A stretch of DNA of 64,000 nt from Gelidibacter maritimus (lineage in GTDB: Bacteria > Bacteroidota > Bacteroidia > Flavobacteriales > Flavobacteriaceae): assembly GCF_014062315.1 (NCBI RefSeq), contig NZ_JACGLT010000001.1, forward strand, positions 434,001 to 498,000. The letters run 5' to 3'. Below the pieces are notes generated by a model. That model was not told the origin of the DNA. It worked only from the letters and a program-made list of their open reading frames with translations, and did not search any database. Below are positions 19,168 to 28,409 of the stretch, piece by piece (within the stretch, counting starts at the first letter, position 1; every line of letters starts with the position of its first letter). Position numbers and translations under genes: made by a program.

Positions 19168-20028
19168 TTATAAATGTGTTTGCGTAAATCCTTTTAATTT
19201 AGTCCAAGTGTCCAAAAGTTCCACGCCCAACCATCCATGGCCTGTATTTTCGTAAAGTGAAAACTCATGTGTAACACCCAGCTGTTGCAATCGTGCGCTC
19301 ATGGCTGTGCCTTGTGTTGTTGGAATTAGAGGGTCTTGTCCGCCATAAAATAAAATGGTTGGCGGTGCATTGGAAGTTACCCGGTGGTACGGACTTACTT
19401 CTTCCAGAAACTCAGTAGAAGCATCAACGCCATACAAGTCCATCAAAGCCCGAATGTTTGGGTCAGTACTGTTTAAATAGGCGGGATCCGTAAAGTTGGT
19501 AGGGCCAACAATGCTACAAACCATTTTTACATTCTCACCGGTGTCAAAAGCATAACTCCAAAGTAATGATAAATGTGCGCCTGCACTGACTCCAATAAAG
19601 CCATAATCATCGGAAATAACATAGTAGTCCTGGTTCTCTTTGAGATGATTTATTACTGAAGTGATGTCGTCAATCTGCATCGGATAAGGATTTCTGTTGC
19701 TGTTTGCCAGTCGGTAGTTGATGTTCACGATGGCCACATCAGATAAATCTTGACGGATGATATCCCTAAAACCATTCATATCTACCTTATCGCCTCCTGT
19801 CCATCCGCCGCCATGTACCAAGATGAGGACTTTTGTTGACGTATTTCTGTTTTTTGGGAGGTACAAATCGAACTTTTGATCAGCATCAGGTCCATAATTG
19901 ATATTGAGTTCTTGATGATATGCTGTGGGATTTAAACCTTGAATAGGTGTATCGGTTCTTTCTTTACTGCAGGAAAATGATATAGAAGCAACGACTATAG
20001 TGAGTAAAAGAAGTTTTATAGCTTTCAT
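19168..20028 (-). CDS. Alpha/beta hydrolase lipoprotein (BD-FAE/esterase-like)
   Basis: The 286-residue protein has a lipoprotein signal ending FSCSK. The hydrolase core shows the oxyanion motif HGGGWTGGDK, the nucleophile elbow GVSAGAH (GxSxG), a catalytic-Asp region YGGQDPLIP and a His region TGHGW. This is the carboxylesterase/BD-FAE-like type. The substrate is unknown. It is divergent from the YrdC-like gene, with 47 bp between starts, and convergent with the helicase gene on its other side. Confidence 0.87.
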   Translation of the reverse strand: MKAIKLLLLTIVVASISFSCSKERTDTPIQGLNPTAYHQELNINYGPDADQKFDLYLPKNRNTSTKVLILVHGGGWTGGDKVDMNGFRDIIRQDLSDVAIVNINYRLANSNRNPYPMQIDDITSVINHLKENQDYYVISDDYGFIGVSAGAHLSLLWSYAFDTGENVKMVCSIVGPTNFTDPAYLNSTDPNIRALMDLYGVDASTEFLEEVSPYHRVTSNAPPTILFYGGQDPLIPTTQGTAMSARLQQLGVTHEFSLYENTGHGWLGVELLDTWTKLKGFTQTHL

Positions 20029-20075
20029 AATGAAATTATTAATTACTTTGTAAACGAAATCTTAACACACATATT

Positions 20076-20696
20076 ATGGCTGAATTTATAAGAATCTATG
20101 AAGAGAACCCAAATGCTAAGGAAATTAAGAAAGTTATTAAGGTCCTTAAAGATGGCGGGTTGATTATTTATCCTACCGATACGGTTTATGGATTGGGCTG
20201 CGATATCAACAATATCAAAGCGCTGGAACGGGTGGCGCAAATAAAGGGTGTTAAATTGGATAAAGCCAATTTTTCATTTATTTGTCATGATCTAAGTAAT
20301 CTTAGTGATTATGTGAAACAGATTGATACCTCTACCTTTAAAATCCTAAAGCGGGCACTTCCCGGCCCATATACGTTTATTCTTCCAGGAGCGAAAACGC
20401 TTCCACATCCATTTAAAAAGAAGAAAACAGTCGGTATCAGGGTGCCAAATAATAATATCGCCTTAGAAATTGTAAGACAGTTAGGGCGACCAATAATATC
20501 GACATCCATTAGAGATGAGGATGAGATTATTGAATATACGACCGATCCAGAGTTGATTTTAGAGAAATGGGATAACCTGGTCGATTTGGTAATAGACGGC
20601 GGGTATGGTGATAACTTGGCCTCTACAATTGTTGATTTATCTGAAGATGAGCCTACGATAATAAGAGAAGGGAAGGGGAGTCTGGAGATATTTTAG
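20076..20696 (+). CDS. YrdC/Sua5/YciO-family protein (threonylcarbamoyl-AMP synthase fold)
   Basis: 206 residues covering a single YrdC domain, without the extra Sua5 C-terminal domain. Visible signatures are GGLIIYPTDTVYGLGCD, IKGVKLDK (in place of the usual KxR motif), ALPGPYTFIL, VGIRVPN and PIISTSI. Members make threonylcarbamoyl-AMP for the t6A37 tRNA modification. The size and the KGVKLDKANFSF block resemble the YciO subgroup, so the t6A role is probable but not certain. Confidence 0.85.
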   Translation: MAEFIRIYEENPNAKEIKKVIKVLKDGGLIIYPTDTVYGLGCDINNIKALERVAQIKGVKLDKANFSFICHDLSNLSDYVKQIDTSTFKILKRALPGPYTFILPGAKTLPHPFKKKKTVGIRVPNNNIALEIVRQLGRPIISTSIRDEDEIIEYTTDPELILEKWDNLVDLVIDGGYGDNLASTIVDLSEDEPTIIREGKGSLEIF

Positions 20697-20712
20697 AAGA
20701 CCAGCATTCTCA

Positions 20713-20750
20713 ATTATCATAAAAAGTCAACATTATCATAAAAAGTCAAC
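20713..20750. repeat. 19-bp perfect tandem duplication
   Basis: ATTATCATAAAAAGTCAAC occurs twice, at 20713-20731 and 20732-20750, with no gap. It lies 17 bp after the stop of the YrdC-like gene. Confidence 0.9.
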
Positions 20751-20869
20751 GTTTTATTCAGGCCTGCAAACTGTCTCTGAGCGTAGGCGCTATGCTATTT
20801 GAACTCTAAGAATGCACGCGAATGACATTATTTATATAATTTTTTTGACACTTATTATTGTCATTTATG

Positions 20870-20903
20870 AATGGAGGCCGTAATTAACGGCTTCCATTTT
20901 TTT
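20870..20903 (+). terminator. Rho-independent terminator candidate
   Basis: An 11-bp stem (AATGGAGGCCG pairing with CGGCTTCCATT, with one G-U) around an 8-base loop, followed by a run of seven T from 20897. It would end transcripts from the YrdC-like gene, although it sits 170 bp beyond the stop. Confidence 0.55.
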
Positions 20904-21012
20904 CCTTTAGAATATTGTCGATAGAATGTATTTCTTAAAACAGGTATAGCAAGTTCGTTTCTTTTAACTAAGGCATAGAGCAAATCTAAAAGAAGATTTA
21001 TATGTAGGAATA

Positions 21013-21044
21013 AAAAAAGCCCAACTGTGAAGTTGAGCTTTTTA
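21013..21044 (-). terminator. Rho-independent terminator for the OmpA-like gene
   Basis: Read on the minus strand: AAAAAGCTCAACT, loop, AGTTGGGCTTTTT. That is a stem of more than 10 bp followed by T residues, placed 19 bp past the stop of the OmpA-like lipoprotein gene. Confidence 0.8.
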
Positions 21045-21062
21045 ATATATTTAAATAATTGC

Positions 21063-21932
21063 TTAGTTCTTTTGGTCTTCAGCAATCATGTCTTTCATTT
21101 CGTTTTCAACCATTTCGTAGAATTGGTCAATCTTAGGAAGTACTAATATACGTGTACGTCTGTTAATTGATCTGTTTTCAGCAGTATCATTAGGTACCAA
21201 TGGTACATATTCACTACGTCCTGAAGCAATCAGTTGTTTAGGGTTAACGCCTAACTCTTCCAATACTCTAACAATAGAAGTGGCACGTTTAACACTTAAA
21301 TCCCAGTTGTCTAACAATACGCCTCCTCTGTTATAAGGTAGACTATCAGTATGTCCTTCAACCATACACTCAAAATCAGGTTTACCGTTAACTACAGTTG
21401 CTACTTTACTCAAGATGGTCTTAGCTCTTGAAGTCACATTATAACTACCGCTCTGGAATAATAACTTATCAGCAATAGAAATATAAACAACACCTTTCTC
21501 AACATTAATTTGAATGTCTGGATCATTAAGTCCAACATCTTTTTTCAAACTTGTAACAATAGCTAAAGTTACACTGTCTTTTTTAGTCAATGCATCCTGC
21601 AAACGCGTAATTTTAAGATCTTTTTCTTTTAGGCTCTCAAGAGATCTTTCAAGATTCTCAGCACCTTTTTGGGTAAGTGTGGTTAAATTGCCTTTGGTAT
21701 CAATTAGGTCTTGGTTTGTTTTACGCATATCAGCCAATTGCTCCTGTAATCCTTCAACACGTGCCTGCGCAGTAGCTCTTTCAGAAATACAACTGTTTAG
21801 CTTTACTGTTGCGGTATTCAATAAATCTTGTGTTTCTTTATGTTTGGCTTCAAGGGCTGCATATTCTTTCTTTGATACACATGAACTTAAAACCAATAAT
21901 GAAAACACACTTAATAACATGATTTTTTTCAT
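21063..21932 (-). CDS. OmpA-family peptidoglycan-binding lipoprotein
   Basis: 289 residues with a lipobox at VLSSC. A coiled-coil segment lies at about residues 22-125 (ALEAKHKETQDLLNTATVKL, then ESLKEKDLKITRLQDAL). The C-terminal OmpA/MotB domain at about 150-275 has the signature VEGHTDSLPY, then NWDLSVKRATSIVRVL and the arginine-rich NRSINRRTRI. Such proteins tether the outer membrane to peptidoglycan. A terminator follows its stop directly. Confidence 0.93.
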   Translation of the reverse strand: MKKIMLLSVFSLLVLSSCVSKKEYAALEAKHKETQDLLNTATVKLNSCISERATAQARVEGLQEQLADMRKTNQDLIDTKGNLTTLTQKGAENLERSLESLKEKDLKITRLQDALTKKDSVTLAIVTSLKKDVGLNDPDIQINVEKGVVYISIADKLLFQSGSYNVTSRAKTILSKVATVVNGKPDFECMVEGHTDSLPYNRGGVLLDNWDLSVKRATSIVRVLEELGVNPKQLIASGRSEYVPLVPNDTAENRSINRRTRILVLPKIDQFYEMVENEMKDMIAEDQKN

Positions 21933-22035
21933 AATGGTAGTGATTAAATAAGTTAGAAATTTAACAAGGCAAAATTATATAAAAAATGCTACTTAAGCGA
22001 AGAATTAACAACAATTTTAACACTTTAATTCTTAC

Positions 22036-23055
22036 TTAAAATTTCTTCTGATTTTTGACAAAGTAATGCCACACAATTGACTTTACTTGATAATATTCCT
22101 TAGGAGCACTTGTCAAAATGCTTTCTTTCAATTCTTGTTTCAATACGCGACGTTTTTTAAGAAGTTTTGGAAGCGCAAAATAAAACCGACCATGCGCTTT
22201 TAAAATAGCGATAAGATGAGCGAATTTCAGTGAAAATAAAAATTTTAAACCCGCCAAGCCATCTAGAACAAGTCGCGTCAGAATTAATATTAAAATATTC
22301 TTTGGAGCATTTTTGGTGATGGTAAACAAGCTGTTTCTGAAATTGAGATATGTTTTTTTCGGATTTGCTGTGTTTAATGTTGCGCCACCAACGTGGAACA
22401 CCGTTGATGCACTCGTGTATTTTGTGGTATAACCATGGTTGTGCGCACGCCAACACAAATCGATTTCTTCCATGTGCGCGAAGAACGTTTCATCAAAGCC
22501 ATTTAGTTTATTGAAAACTGATTTTCTGATAAACAGGCAAGCGCCAGAGGCCCAAAAAATCGGAATGGTGTCATTGTATTGACCCAAGTCTTTTTCAATG
22601 GTATCAAAAATCCTCCCCCTGCAATAAGGGTAACCGTACTTGTCAATAAATCCTCCTGCCGCTCCCGCATATTCAAAAAAGACCTTGTTATTAAAATCCA
22701 GAATTTTTGGCTGTATGATTGCCGTTTCCGGCTCAGTATTGAATAGTGTTACAATAGGGAGTAACCAATCTTTAGTAACTTCAATATCGCTATTTAAAAG
22801 GCATAAGAGCTCTTCGTCAACATATTTTAAAGCATCATTGTAGCCTTTGGCATAGCCGCCATTCTCTTGATTTTGAATGATTTTTACCGATGGGTAATTC
22901 ATTTTTAAAAAGCTGACAGAATCATCAGTCGATGCATTGTCAGCTACGTAAATGGCTGCAGTTTCAGAATACTTTAAGACTGAAGGAAGGAATTTTTCCA
23001 ACAAAGCCCTGCCATTCCAATTTAAGATTACAACTGCTATTTCCTTTTTAGCCAC
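22036..23055 (-). CDS. Glycosyltransferase family 2 protein
   Basis: GT-A-fold enzyme of 339 residues, probably adding sugars to cell-surface glycans. N-terminal motif VVILNWNGRALL, donor region ADNASTDDSV, DxD-like LNSDIEVTKDW, and the rhamnosyltransferase-like block GFDETFFAHMEEIDLCWRA. The hydrophobic stretch at about residues 255-285 could associate with the membrane. The start is GTG (MAKKEIAVV); no in-frame ATG lies just upstream. It is followed on the minus strand by the OmpA gene and preceded by the HsdR-N-like gene. Confidence 0.92.
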   Translation of the reverse strand: MAKKEIAVVILNWNGRALLEKFLPSVLKYSETAAIYVADNASTDDSVSFLKMNYPSVKIIQNQENGGYAKGYNDALKYVDEELLCLLNSDIEVTKDWLLPIVTLFNTEPETAIIQPKILDFNNKVFFEYAGAAGGFIDKYGYPYCRGRIFDTIEKDLGQYNDTIPIFWASGACLFIRKSVFNKLNGFDETFFAHMEEIDLCWRAHNHGYTTKYTSASTVFHVGGATLNTANPKKTYLNFRNSLFTITKNAPKNILILILTRLVLDGLAGLKFLFSLKFAHLIAILKAHGRFYFALPKLLKKRRVLKQELKESILTSAPKEYYQVKSIVWHYFVKNQKKF

Positions 23056-23223
23056 AAATACTGGAATTATATATTTTTACTTACTATGTTTTACCTGCAA
23101 GGTTTCTTTCTAATCAAAATTCAATATTTGAAATTCAACCTTTTTGAGGCAAAGTTTCAAATAACTCTTGACTCAAAATCAATTATCAATCGCTGGAATC
23201 CATTTTCTTCAATCTCTATCAAA

Positions 23224-23697
23224 TCACACTGAACCCCTTTCATACGCTGGAATATCCTTCAAAAAAACATAGGTTTCCTTTTTAAAATCCATCTGACAAT
23301 AATAGTGTTGCATGCCATTGGTGACCATTAAAAAATTAGCTCTTAAGGCTAAATTATAACGAGCAATTTGATCAAAAGTACTTTGATCAATGGAAATTGT
23401 AGGTGCTTTGCATTCTACAATCAGATGCACCTCACCTGATGCATTGAAAACCACAATATCATAACGCTTTCTTAGATTGTTGATGGTCAATTCCTTCTCT
23501 ACGTTAATTAAAGAATATGGGTATTTCTTTACAGTCATTAGATAATGCACACAGTGTTGTCGCACCCATTCCTCAGGTTGTAAAATCATAAACTTTTTAC
23601 GAACCACGTCGAAAATAGATACTTTATTTTCGCTATTTTTGAATCGGAACGAAAACTTTGGAAAATTGAGTGGTTGCAAGACTTCTAATTTAGACAT
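23224..23697 (-). CDS. Stand-alone HsdR N-terminal-like nuclease-fold protein
   Basis: 157 residues starting at ATG 23697 (MSKLEVLQPLNFPKFSF). It resembles only the nuclease domain of type I restriction subunit R. The PD-(D/E)xK-like core is DIVVFNASGEVHLIVECKAP, with Asp, then Glu-x-Lys. There is no helicase part and no hsdM/hsdS nearby. In Flavobacteriaceae this small gene commonly sits divergent from holA, as here, so it is probably a conserved housekeeping nuclease of unknown role and not part of a restriction system. Confidence 0.8.
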   Translation of the reverse strand: MSKLEVLQPLNFPKFSFRFKNSENKVSIFDVVRKKFMILQPEEWVRQHCVHYLMTVKKYPYSLINVEKELTINNLRKRYDIVVFNASGEVHLIVECKAPTISIDQSTFDQIARYNLALRANFLMVTNGMQHYYCQMDFKKETYVFLKDIPAYERGSV

Positions 23698-23786
23698 TGC
23701 CAAAGTTAATCTTCAATAACTAAATACCAAACTCCCCGAGCTAAAATCGGAATTTGGCGGATGAAAATTTCAAAAATTCATAACCT

Positions 23787-24791
23787 TTGGACGAAGTTAA
23801 ACAGTTAGCTGCCGATATTAAAAGCAGAAAGTTGAAACCTATTTATTTTTTAATGGGTGAAGAACCTTATTATATAGATAAAATCTCAGATTTTATTGAA
23901 GCGAATGTACTTGCCGAAGAGGAGCGAGGTTTCAATCAGATGGTGCTTTATGGCCGTGATGTTTCTATTGATGATATTGTTGGCAACGCCAAGCGCTTTC
24001 CAATGATGGCGGAATATCAAGTGATTATTGTAAAAGAGGCCCAAGATTTATCTCGAACCATAGAAAAACTAGTTGATTACGCCAAGCAGCCACAGCAGTC
24101 CACTATTTTGGTGATGAACTATAAGTATAAAACCATTGATAAACGGAAGTCACTTTATAAAACCCTAAAGAAAATGGGGGTGGTTTATGAAAGTAAAAAA
24201 CTATATGAAAATCAAGTGGCCGATTGGATCAGACGTGTGCTCGCCCCGAAAGACTATACCATTGCGCCCAAAGCGGCTCAGATGCTCGTGGAGTTTTTGG
24301 GAACTGATTTGAGTAAAATCAGTAATGAGTTGGATAAGCTCCAAATAGTTTTGCCAAAAGGCACACAAATATCACCAGAGCAAATTGAAGAAAATATAGG
24401 AATCAGCAAAGACTTTAACAACTTTGAGTTACGCAAGGCCATTGGAGAAGGAAATATTAAAAAGGCCCATCAAATTGTAAATTATTTTGCCGAAAACCCT
24501 AAGGACAATCCTATGGTTGTAACCGTGTCTTTGTTGTTTAATTTCTTTTCACAATTGTTGTATTTACACGGAATGAATGATAAGTCGCCCAGGAATGTCG
24601 CCACTGCCTTGCGTGTCAACCCTTATTTTGTGAATGAATACATCACTGCTGCAAGAAACTTTCCAATGCGGAAAGTAAGCAGTATCATTGCTGTTTTACG
24701 TGAATTTGACGTTAAAAGTAAAGGGGTAGGCGCTCATGCAGTCCCGCAAGGTGATTTGCTGAAAGAACTTCTAGTGCGGATTATGACTTAA
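23787..24791 (+). CDS. holA: DNA polymerase III subunit delta
   Basis: Clamp-loader delta subunit of 334 residues. N-terminus MDEVKQLAADIKSRKLKPIY with the PIYFLMGEEPYYID block, AAA+-like fold without Walker A, then the middle VEFLGTDLSKISNELDKL and a helical collar domain at the C-terminus. A stop codon (TAA 23781) lies just upstream in frame, so translation must begin at TTG 23787 or later. The TTG gives the complete family N-terminus. Confidence 0.92.
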   Translation: MDEVKQLAADIKSRKLKPIYFLMGEEPYYIDKISDFIEANVLAEEERGFNQMVLYGRDVSIDDIVGNAKRFPMMAEYQVIIVKEAQDLSRTIEKLVDYAKQPQQSTILVMNYKYKTIDKRKSLYKTLKKMGVVYESKKLYENQVADWIRRVLAPKDYTIAPKAAQMLVEFLGTDLSKISNELDKLQIVLPKGTQISPEQIEENIGISKDFNNFELRKAIGEGNIKKAHQIVNYFAENPKDNPMVVTVSLLFNFFSQLLYLHGMNDKSPRNVATALRVNPYFVNEYITAARNFPMRKVSSIIAVLREFDVKSKGVGAHAVPQGDLLKELLVRIMT

Positions 24792-25276
24792 GATAGAATT
24801 ATGAGTTGTGAATATAATATAAGGATATAGAGATCAGTAAATAAATGCTCATTTTTTATAGAGTTCATAGTAGTGTAAAACAGACAATAGAATCTGTCAA
24901 TTCAAGCGCAGTCGAGAACCTTTTGAGTGCAAATATTGTGCTTCGACTTACTGCGTAAGCTCACTTCTTTCAGAATTTATTTTTAAATGGTTAATGCTCA
25001 GACTGACATAGGCTATGAATGCTCACAGGAAGCATGTTATTAACCACTGACTTCTATGAAGATAATACAAAGTTGCACCAAACGGATATTAGATTTTTTT
25101 GACCAAACGCTCCGTATAAACCTGCCGGAACTATAGCTATAGAAAACAAGTAGTGTTCAGAATTAAGTCACCTTTCATGGCAAGATTATGCTTTGGAACT
25201 CAAGCTTATCGATTTTTTAAAGGGAATGAATTTAATTTTCCCTTCGCTGCCTTTCGGTCGGGCAGTCAATTGCCAC
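24792..25276. other. Intergenic stretch with degenerate repeats, no gene seen
   Basis: No frame with coding character. The segment at about 24900-24985 (TTCAAGCGCAGTCGAGAACC) and a GC-rich fragment at 25240-25275 (CTGCCTTTCGGTCGGGCAG, an imperfect inverted repeat) look like the dispersed intergenic repeats common in flavobacterial genomes. Confidence 0.45.
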
Positions 25277-28108
25277 CTAATACCACTTCCGTCTAAAAAG
25301 TCCCAATAAAACTTCAGGATCCACGGTAAATTTAATTCGTATGCGCTGACTATAATTGGGTTCATCTACTTCCCATCCCAAACTGGAATAGATCGGAAAA
25401 TAAAGTTCAAAATAATCAGTGACCAAGTCCAATTTGATACCCGAATCATAAACGAATTTCGGCTTGACGGATTTGTTTTTGACCAAACCAACATCGCCAT
25501 AAGCTTCAATAAATCGCCATATCGTGGTACTCATATTGGCGGTGGTCATCCATTGATTGGCAAAAGGAGTTTCTAATTTCGATTTAAAACCACCCTCTGC
25601 AATGATGATTTGTTGACTAAAAATACCTGATGCTTCCGAGCGTCCTAAATAATTGTAGTCAAACATATAGTCAGTAGGCCTATCTAACGCAAAACTGAAA
25701 TAGTCTGAGTTAGCATCGGTTTTATTATATAAAAATGCCCCCGCAAAAAACCTAAAATTGAATTGCCTGTTGCGCTCTGTCAATTTTCGCCATTCGTAAT
25801 TGACCGCAATTTTTCCGAATTTCTTGGCGATTTGGAAATCGTAGTAGAATCTGGAGAAATCAATCAGCGCGGTGTGGGCGTTCACATATCGGATATTAAA
25901 CACACTGTAATCGGGATCTTTTACTTCTAAGAGTGGATTATTTTTGACGGTTCTGGAGATGTCCAAATATCTAAAATTTAGGTAACTGGATTTATTTGAC
26001 CTAAAGTAGTTATCGTCTCTGAAATGAAATGAAACACTTGGACTGAGTTTGGTTACGAAAGCTTCCTTTGCAAAGGCCGAGTAGCTTGCACTCAGACCAT
26101 AATTGATCCGGAATAAATTTCGATTTTCAATATGCTGCGTGTAAACACCTTGTGCGCCACCGGTAATGGTTTTCGAATTAAAGGCGTATTTGGGCGTAAA
26201 TTGATAGCGGAAGTTTTTCATCAATAAGGTTTTGTTATACATCTTTGCGCCTAATGTAAAACCGTCATAAATATTATTGTACTCCACCAAAGGCATAAAA
26301 AACACTTGGTTGTAATTTGGGTCTTCAATATCTTTAAACAACCGGAACTGAAGTGGTTTATTGTTAAAAAACCACCCTTTCAACGATTTCCAATTGTCTC
26401 TTAAATTGTACTCCGGTATGATGTTGTCATAATTAAGCACCAACTTTGTAGCATCATTTCGAGGAATGGTCAAAGTTTTAGATCCATGGATATCTTCAAT
26501 CCATGTTTTGGATAAAACAGAATCATTTTTTAAAGTGAACAACGAGACGGGCATATCATTATCGCGTTTATTCTTTATGGTAAAGGTCACCGAATCTTTG
26601 GTCTTTACAATATCCTTGATCCGAAAATCTATTTTCTTTCTGCTGTCGATATAGTCCGTGAAAAACCACGAGACATTTTTATCGGTATTCTTTTTTAACA
26701 AATTCTCAAAATCCGTACTTGTGGTCGATTTTAGACCGTAGGTGTCAAGATATTCATAGATTGTGTTTTCAACAATATCAGAATTCACAAAATCGTTTAA
26801 ATACTTGAGTCCAATTCCTGCCTTATATTTACCAGCAATATTGGCATTGAATTTTAATAATTGATCTTTTGACAAAGTTAAGGGTTGATCCCGGTTGGAA
26901 CGTGCCATTTGCATAAAGTACAAGTTGTACTGTTCATTAAAATCAACATCGGCGGCGTGGAATGACCTTAACCCCCAAATATTTGCCAAAGTCCCCAGAA
27001 GCTTAAGGTCAGGATAGTTTTCTTCAACATACTTCATCAAAAAATAAATCTGAATTGCATCTCTAAGCCAATAGTCTTCTCGCGGATTTAAAAGTAAGGT
27101 GTTATTAAGATAATTATTGAGTGTTGTTTTTAAAAGTTTCAGTTCATACTGCAGATTTCTTGGGAAAGGATTCAGAAACTTGGGCAATTGGTTTAATCCA
27201 TATAGCGGATCTTTTCGGTATTCAATATCTGTGACTAACAGATAATCATGCGGATACTCTCCTAAGTTCTTAGTGATAAATTGAGTAATCCTATCGGTAA
27301 TGAGGGCGCGATCCGTGGGCAAGATTCCTTCATTTTCCAAATTTGTTATGACCGTGAAGTTATCGGTCTGTACAAAGTTGAATTTTGGAAACCGATTGAG
27401 GTAAAGTTTACTGTCCACACGGTCTTTCCCGTAAAAGTAGAAGGTTTGTGTACTGTCTTGTTGGGAGAAGTCTTGAATGGCAAGTTCGGAATAAATGCCA
27501 TAATTTTTAGGGAATTCTGCCTTCAAACTGATATCTGCTTTTGGCACGTACAGGTCGTCCAAATTTTTGTTGCTGTAATAATGCCATTCACCATCATAAA
27601 CTGCAGGCGTAATGTACCAATATTTTAAATTGAGCTCGTTATCGGAGGTGGCGCCATAATCAGTAAACGTATCATCAGGAAACTGTAAATTATAAAACAG
27701 CTCAATGTGATAATAGTCGTTGGGTAATAAGGGTTTGGATAATTTCACTTCTATGACATCTGGATGCGGCTTCAACCTTGTGTATTGAAGTTCTTGTCCA
27801 GTGCTGTCTTTTATTGCAGTAAGATTTGTAAAGCCACGCATCTCATTTTTTGCAAAGTGAAACTTGGTGCTGTATTCTTCAGCAAACCTCTTTGCCAACG
27901 GCGTATGCTTGGTAGCGTAACTATTACTCCAATCATTAAGGTAAATGGTGGTCAAGGTATCTTCTGTGATGTTTTGGTAGCGAAGGGTTTGCGCTACTTT
28001 GGCGCTCTTTTTATGCATATTGAACTGGGCATCGATATTGATCTTATTTTGACCAAAAATCAATGCTGAATAAAACAACATAAAACTTAAAAGAAGATAT
28101 CTTTTCAA
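25277..28108 (-). CDS. M1-like (gluzincin-type) protein with predicted outer-membrane beta-barrel
   Basis: 943 residues with a signal peptide (MKRYLLLSFMLFYSALIFGQ) that requires the TTG start at 28108. The first 500 residues follow the M1 aminopeptidase layout (FTNLTAIKDSTGQELQY; WLRDAIQIYFLMKYVEENYP), but where HExxH is expected, shortly before WLRDAIQIYF, the sequence reads LLKTTLNNYLNNTLL, with no zinc ligands. The last 400 residues alternate aromatic and polar residues as in beta-barrels (FRYQFTPKYAF, FHFRDDNYFRSN) and end in a strand-like RIKFTVDPEVLLGLFRRKWY. I infer a non-catalytic peptidase-fold protein linked to the outer membrane. Confidence 0.75.
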   Translation of the reverse strand: MKRYLLLSFMLFYSALIFGQNKINIDAQFNMHKKSAKVAQTLRYQNITEDTLTTIYLNDWSNSYATKHTPLAKRFAEEYSTKFHFAKNEMRGFTNLTAIKDSTGQELQYTRLKPHPDVIEVKLSKPLLPNDYYHIELFYNLQFPDDTFTDYGATSDNELNLKYWYITPAVYDGEWHYYSNKNLDDLYVPKADISLKAEFPKNYGIYSELAIQDFSQQDSTQTFYFYGKDRVDSKLYLNRFPKFNFVQTDNFTVITNLENEGILPTDRALITDRITQFITKNLGEYPHDYLLVTDIEYRKDPLYGLNQLPKFLNPFPRNLQYELKLLKTTLNNYLNNTLLLNPREDYWLRDAIQIYFLMKYVEENYPDLKLLGTLANIWGLRSFHAADVDFNEQYNLYFMQMARSNRDQPLTLSKDQLLKFNANIAGKYKAGIGLKYLNDFVNSDIVENTIYEYLDTYGLKSTTSTDFENLLKKNTDKNVSWFFTDYIDSRKKIDFRIKDIVKTKDSVTFTIKNKRDNDMPVSLFTLKNDSVLSKTWIEDIHGSKTLTIPRNDATKLVLNYDNIIPEYNLRDNWKSLKGWFFNNKPLQFRLFKDIEDPNYNQVFFMPLVEYNNIYDGFTLGAKMYNKTLLMKNFRYQFTPKYAFNSKTITGGAQGVYTQHIENRNLFRINYGLSASYSAFAKEAFVTKLSPSVSFHFRDDNYFRSNKSSYLNFRYLDISRTVKNNPLLEVKDPDYSVFNIRYVNAHTALIDFSRFYYDFQIAKKFGKIAVNYEWRKLTERNRQFNFRFFAGAFLYNKTDANSDYFSFALDRPTDYMFDYNYLGRSEASGIFSQQIIIAEGGFKSKLETPFANQWMTTANMSTTIWRFIEAYGDVGLVKNKSVKPKFVYDSGIKLDLVTDYFELYFPIYSSLGWEVDEPNYSQRIRIKFTVDPEVLLGLFRRKWY

Positions 28109-28409
28109 TGGGCTATGACAAGCTTTTATAGGTTAGAACTTTAATAATAAAATCATATTGTACGAGTTCTGTGCGAAAAATAATAAATTATTGACGAGAT
28201 ATATAACGAATTTTTGATGTTTGTGGTTTTAGAATAATAATAGGTTCGACTTTTTTTTTATCCTGACATACGTAATTTCAAAAAAAATCAATAGTGGGAA
28301 TAACATACTTGTTACTCAATACATACGAAATATGCACTATTTATTATAGATTTCATAGAGTTTTATGACCATCCATATTTGCGATAAGATACGATGGGAG
28401 CTCTGCTTT

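Larger units (their letters stand above)
20697..21062. other. Intergenic region with a tandem repeat and two hairpins
   Basis: There is no convincing gene. It holds a perfect 19-bp tandem duplication at 20713-20750 and two terminator-like hairpins, listed separately. The 74-codon open frame across 20861-21085 covers both hairpins and has low-complexity content, so I do not call it. Confidence 0.5.

Noticed and set aside
20861-21085. 74-codon open frame on the minus strand
   Set aside because: It spans two terminator hairpins and an unrelated tail; composition is low-complexity. I consider it non-coding.
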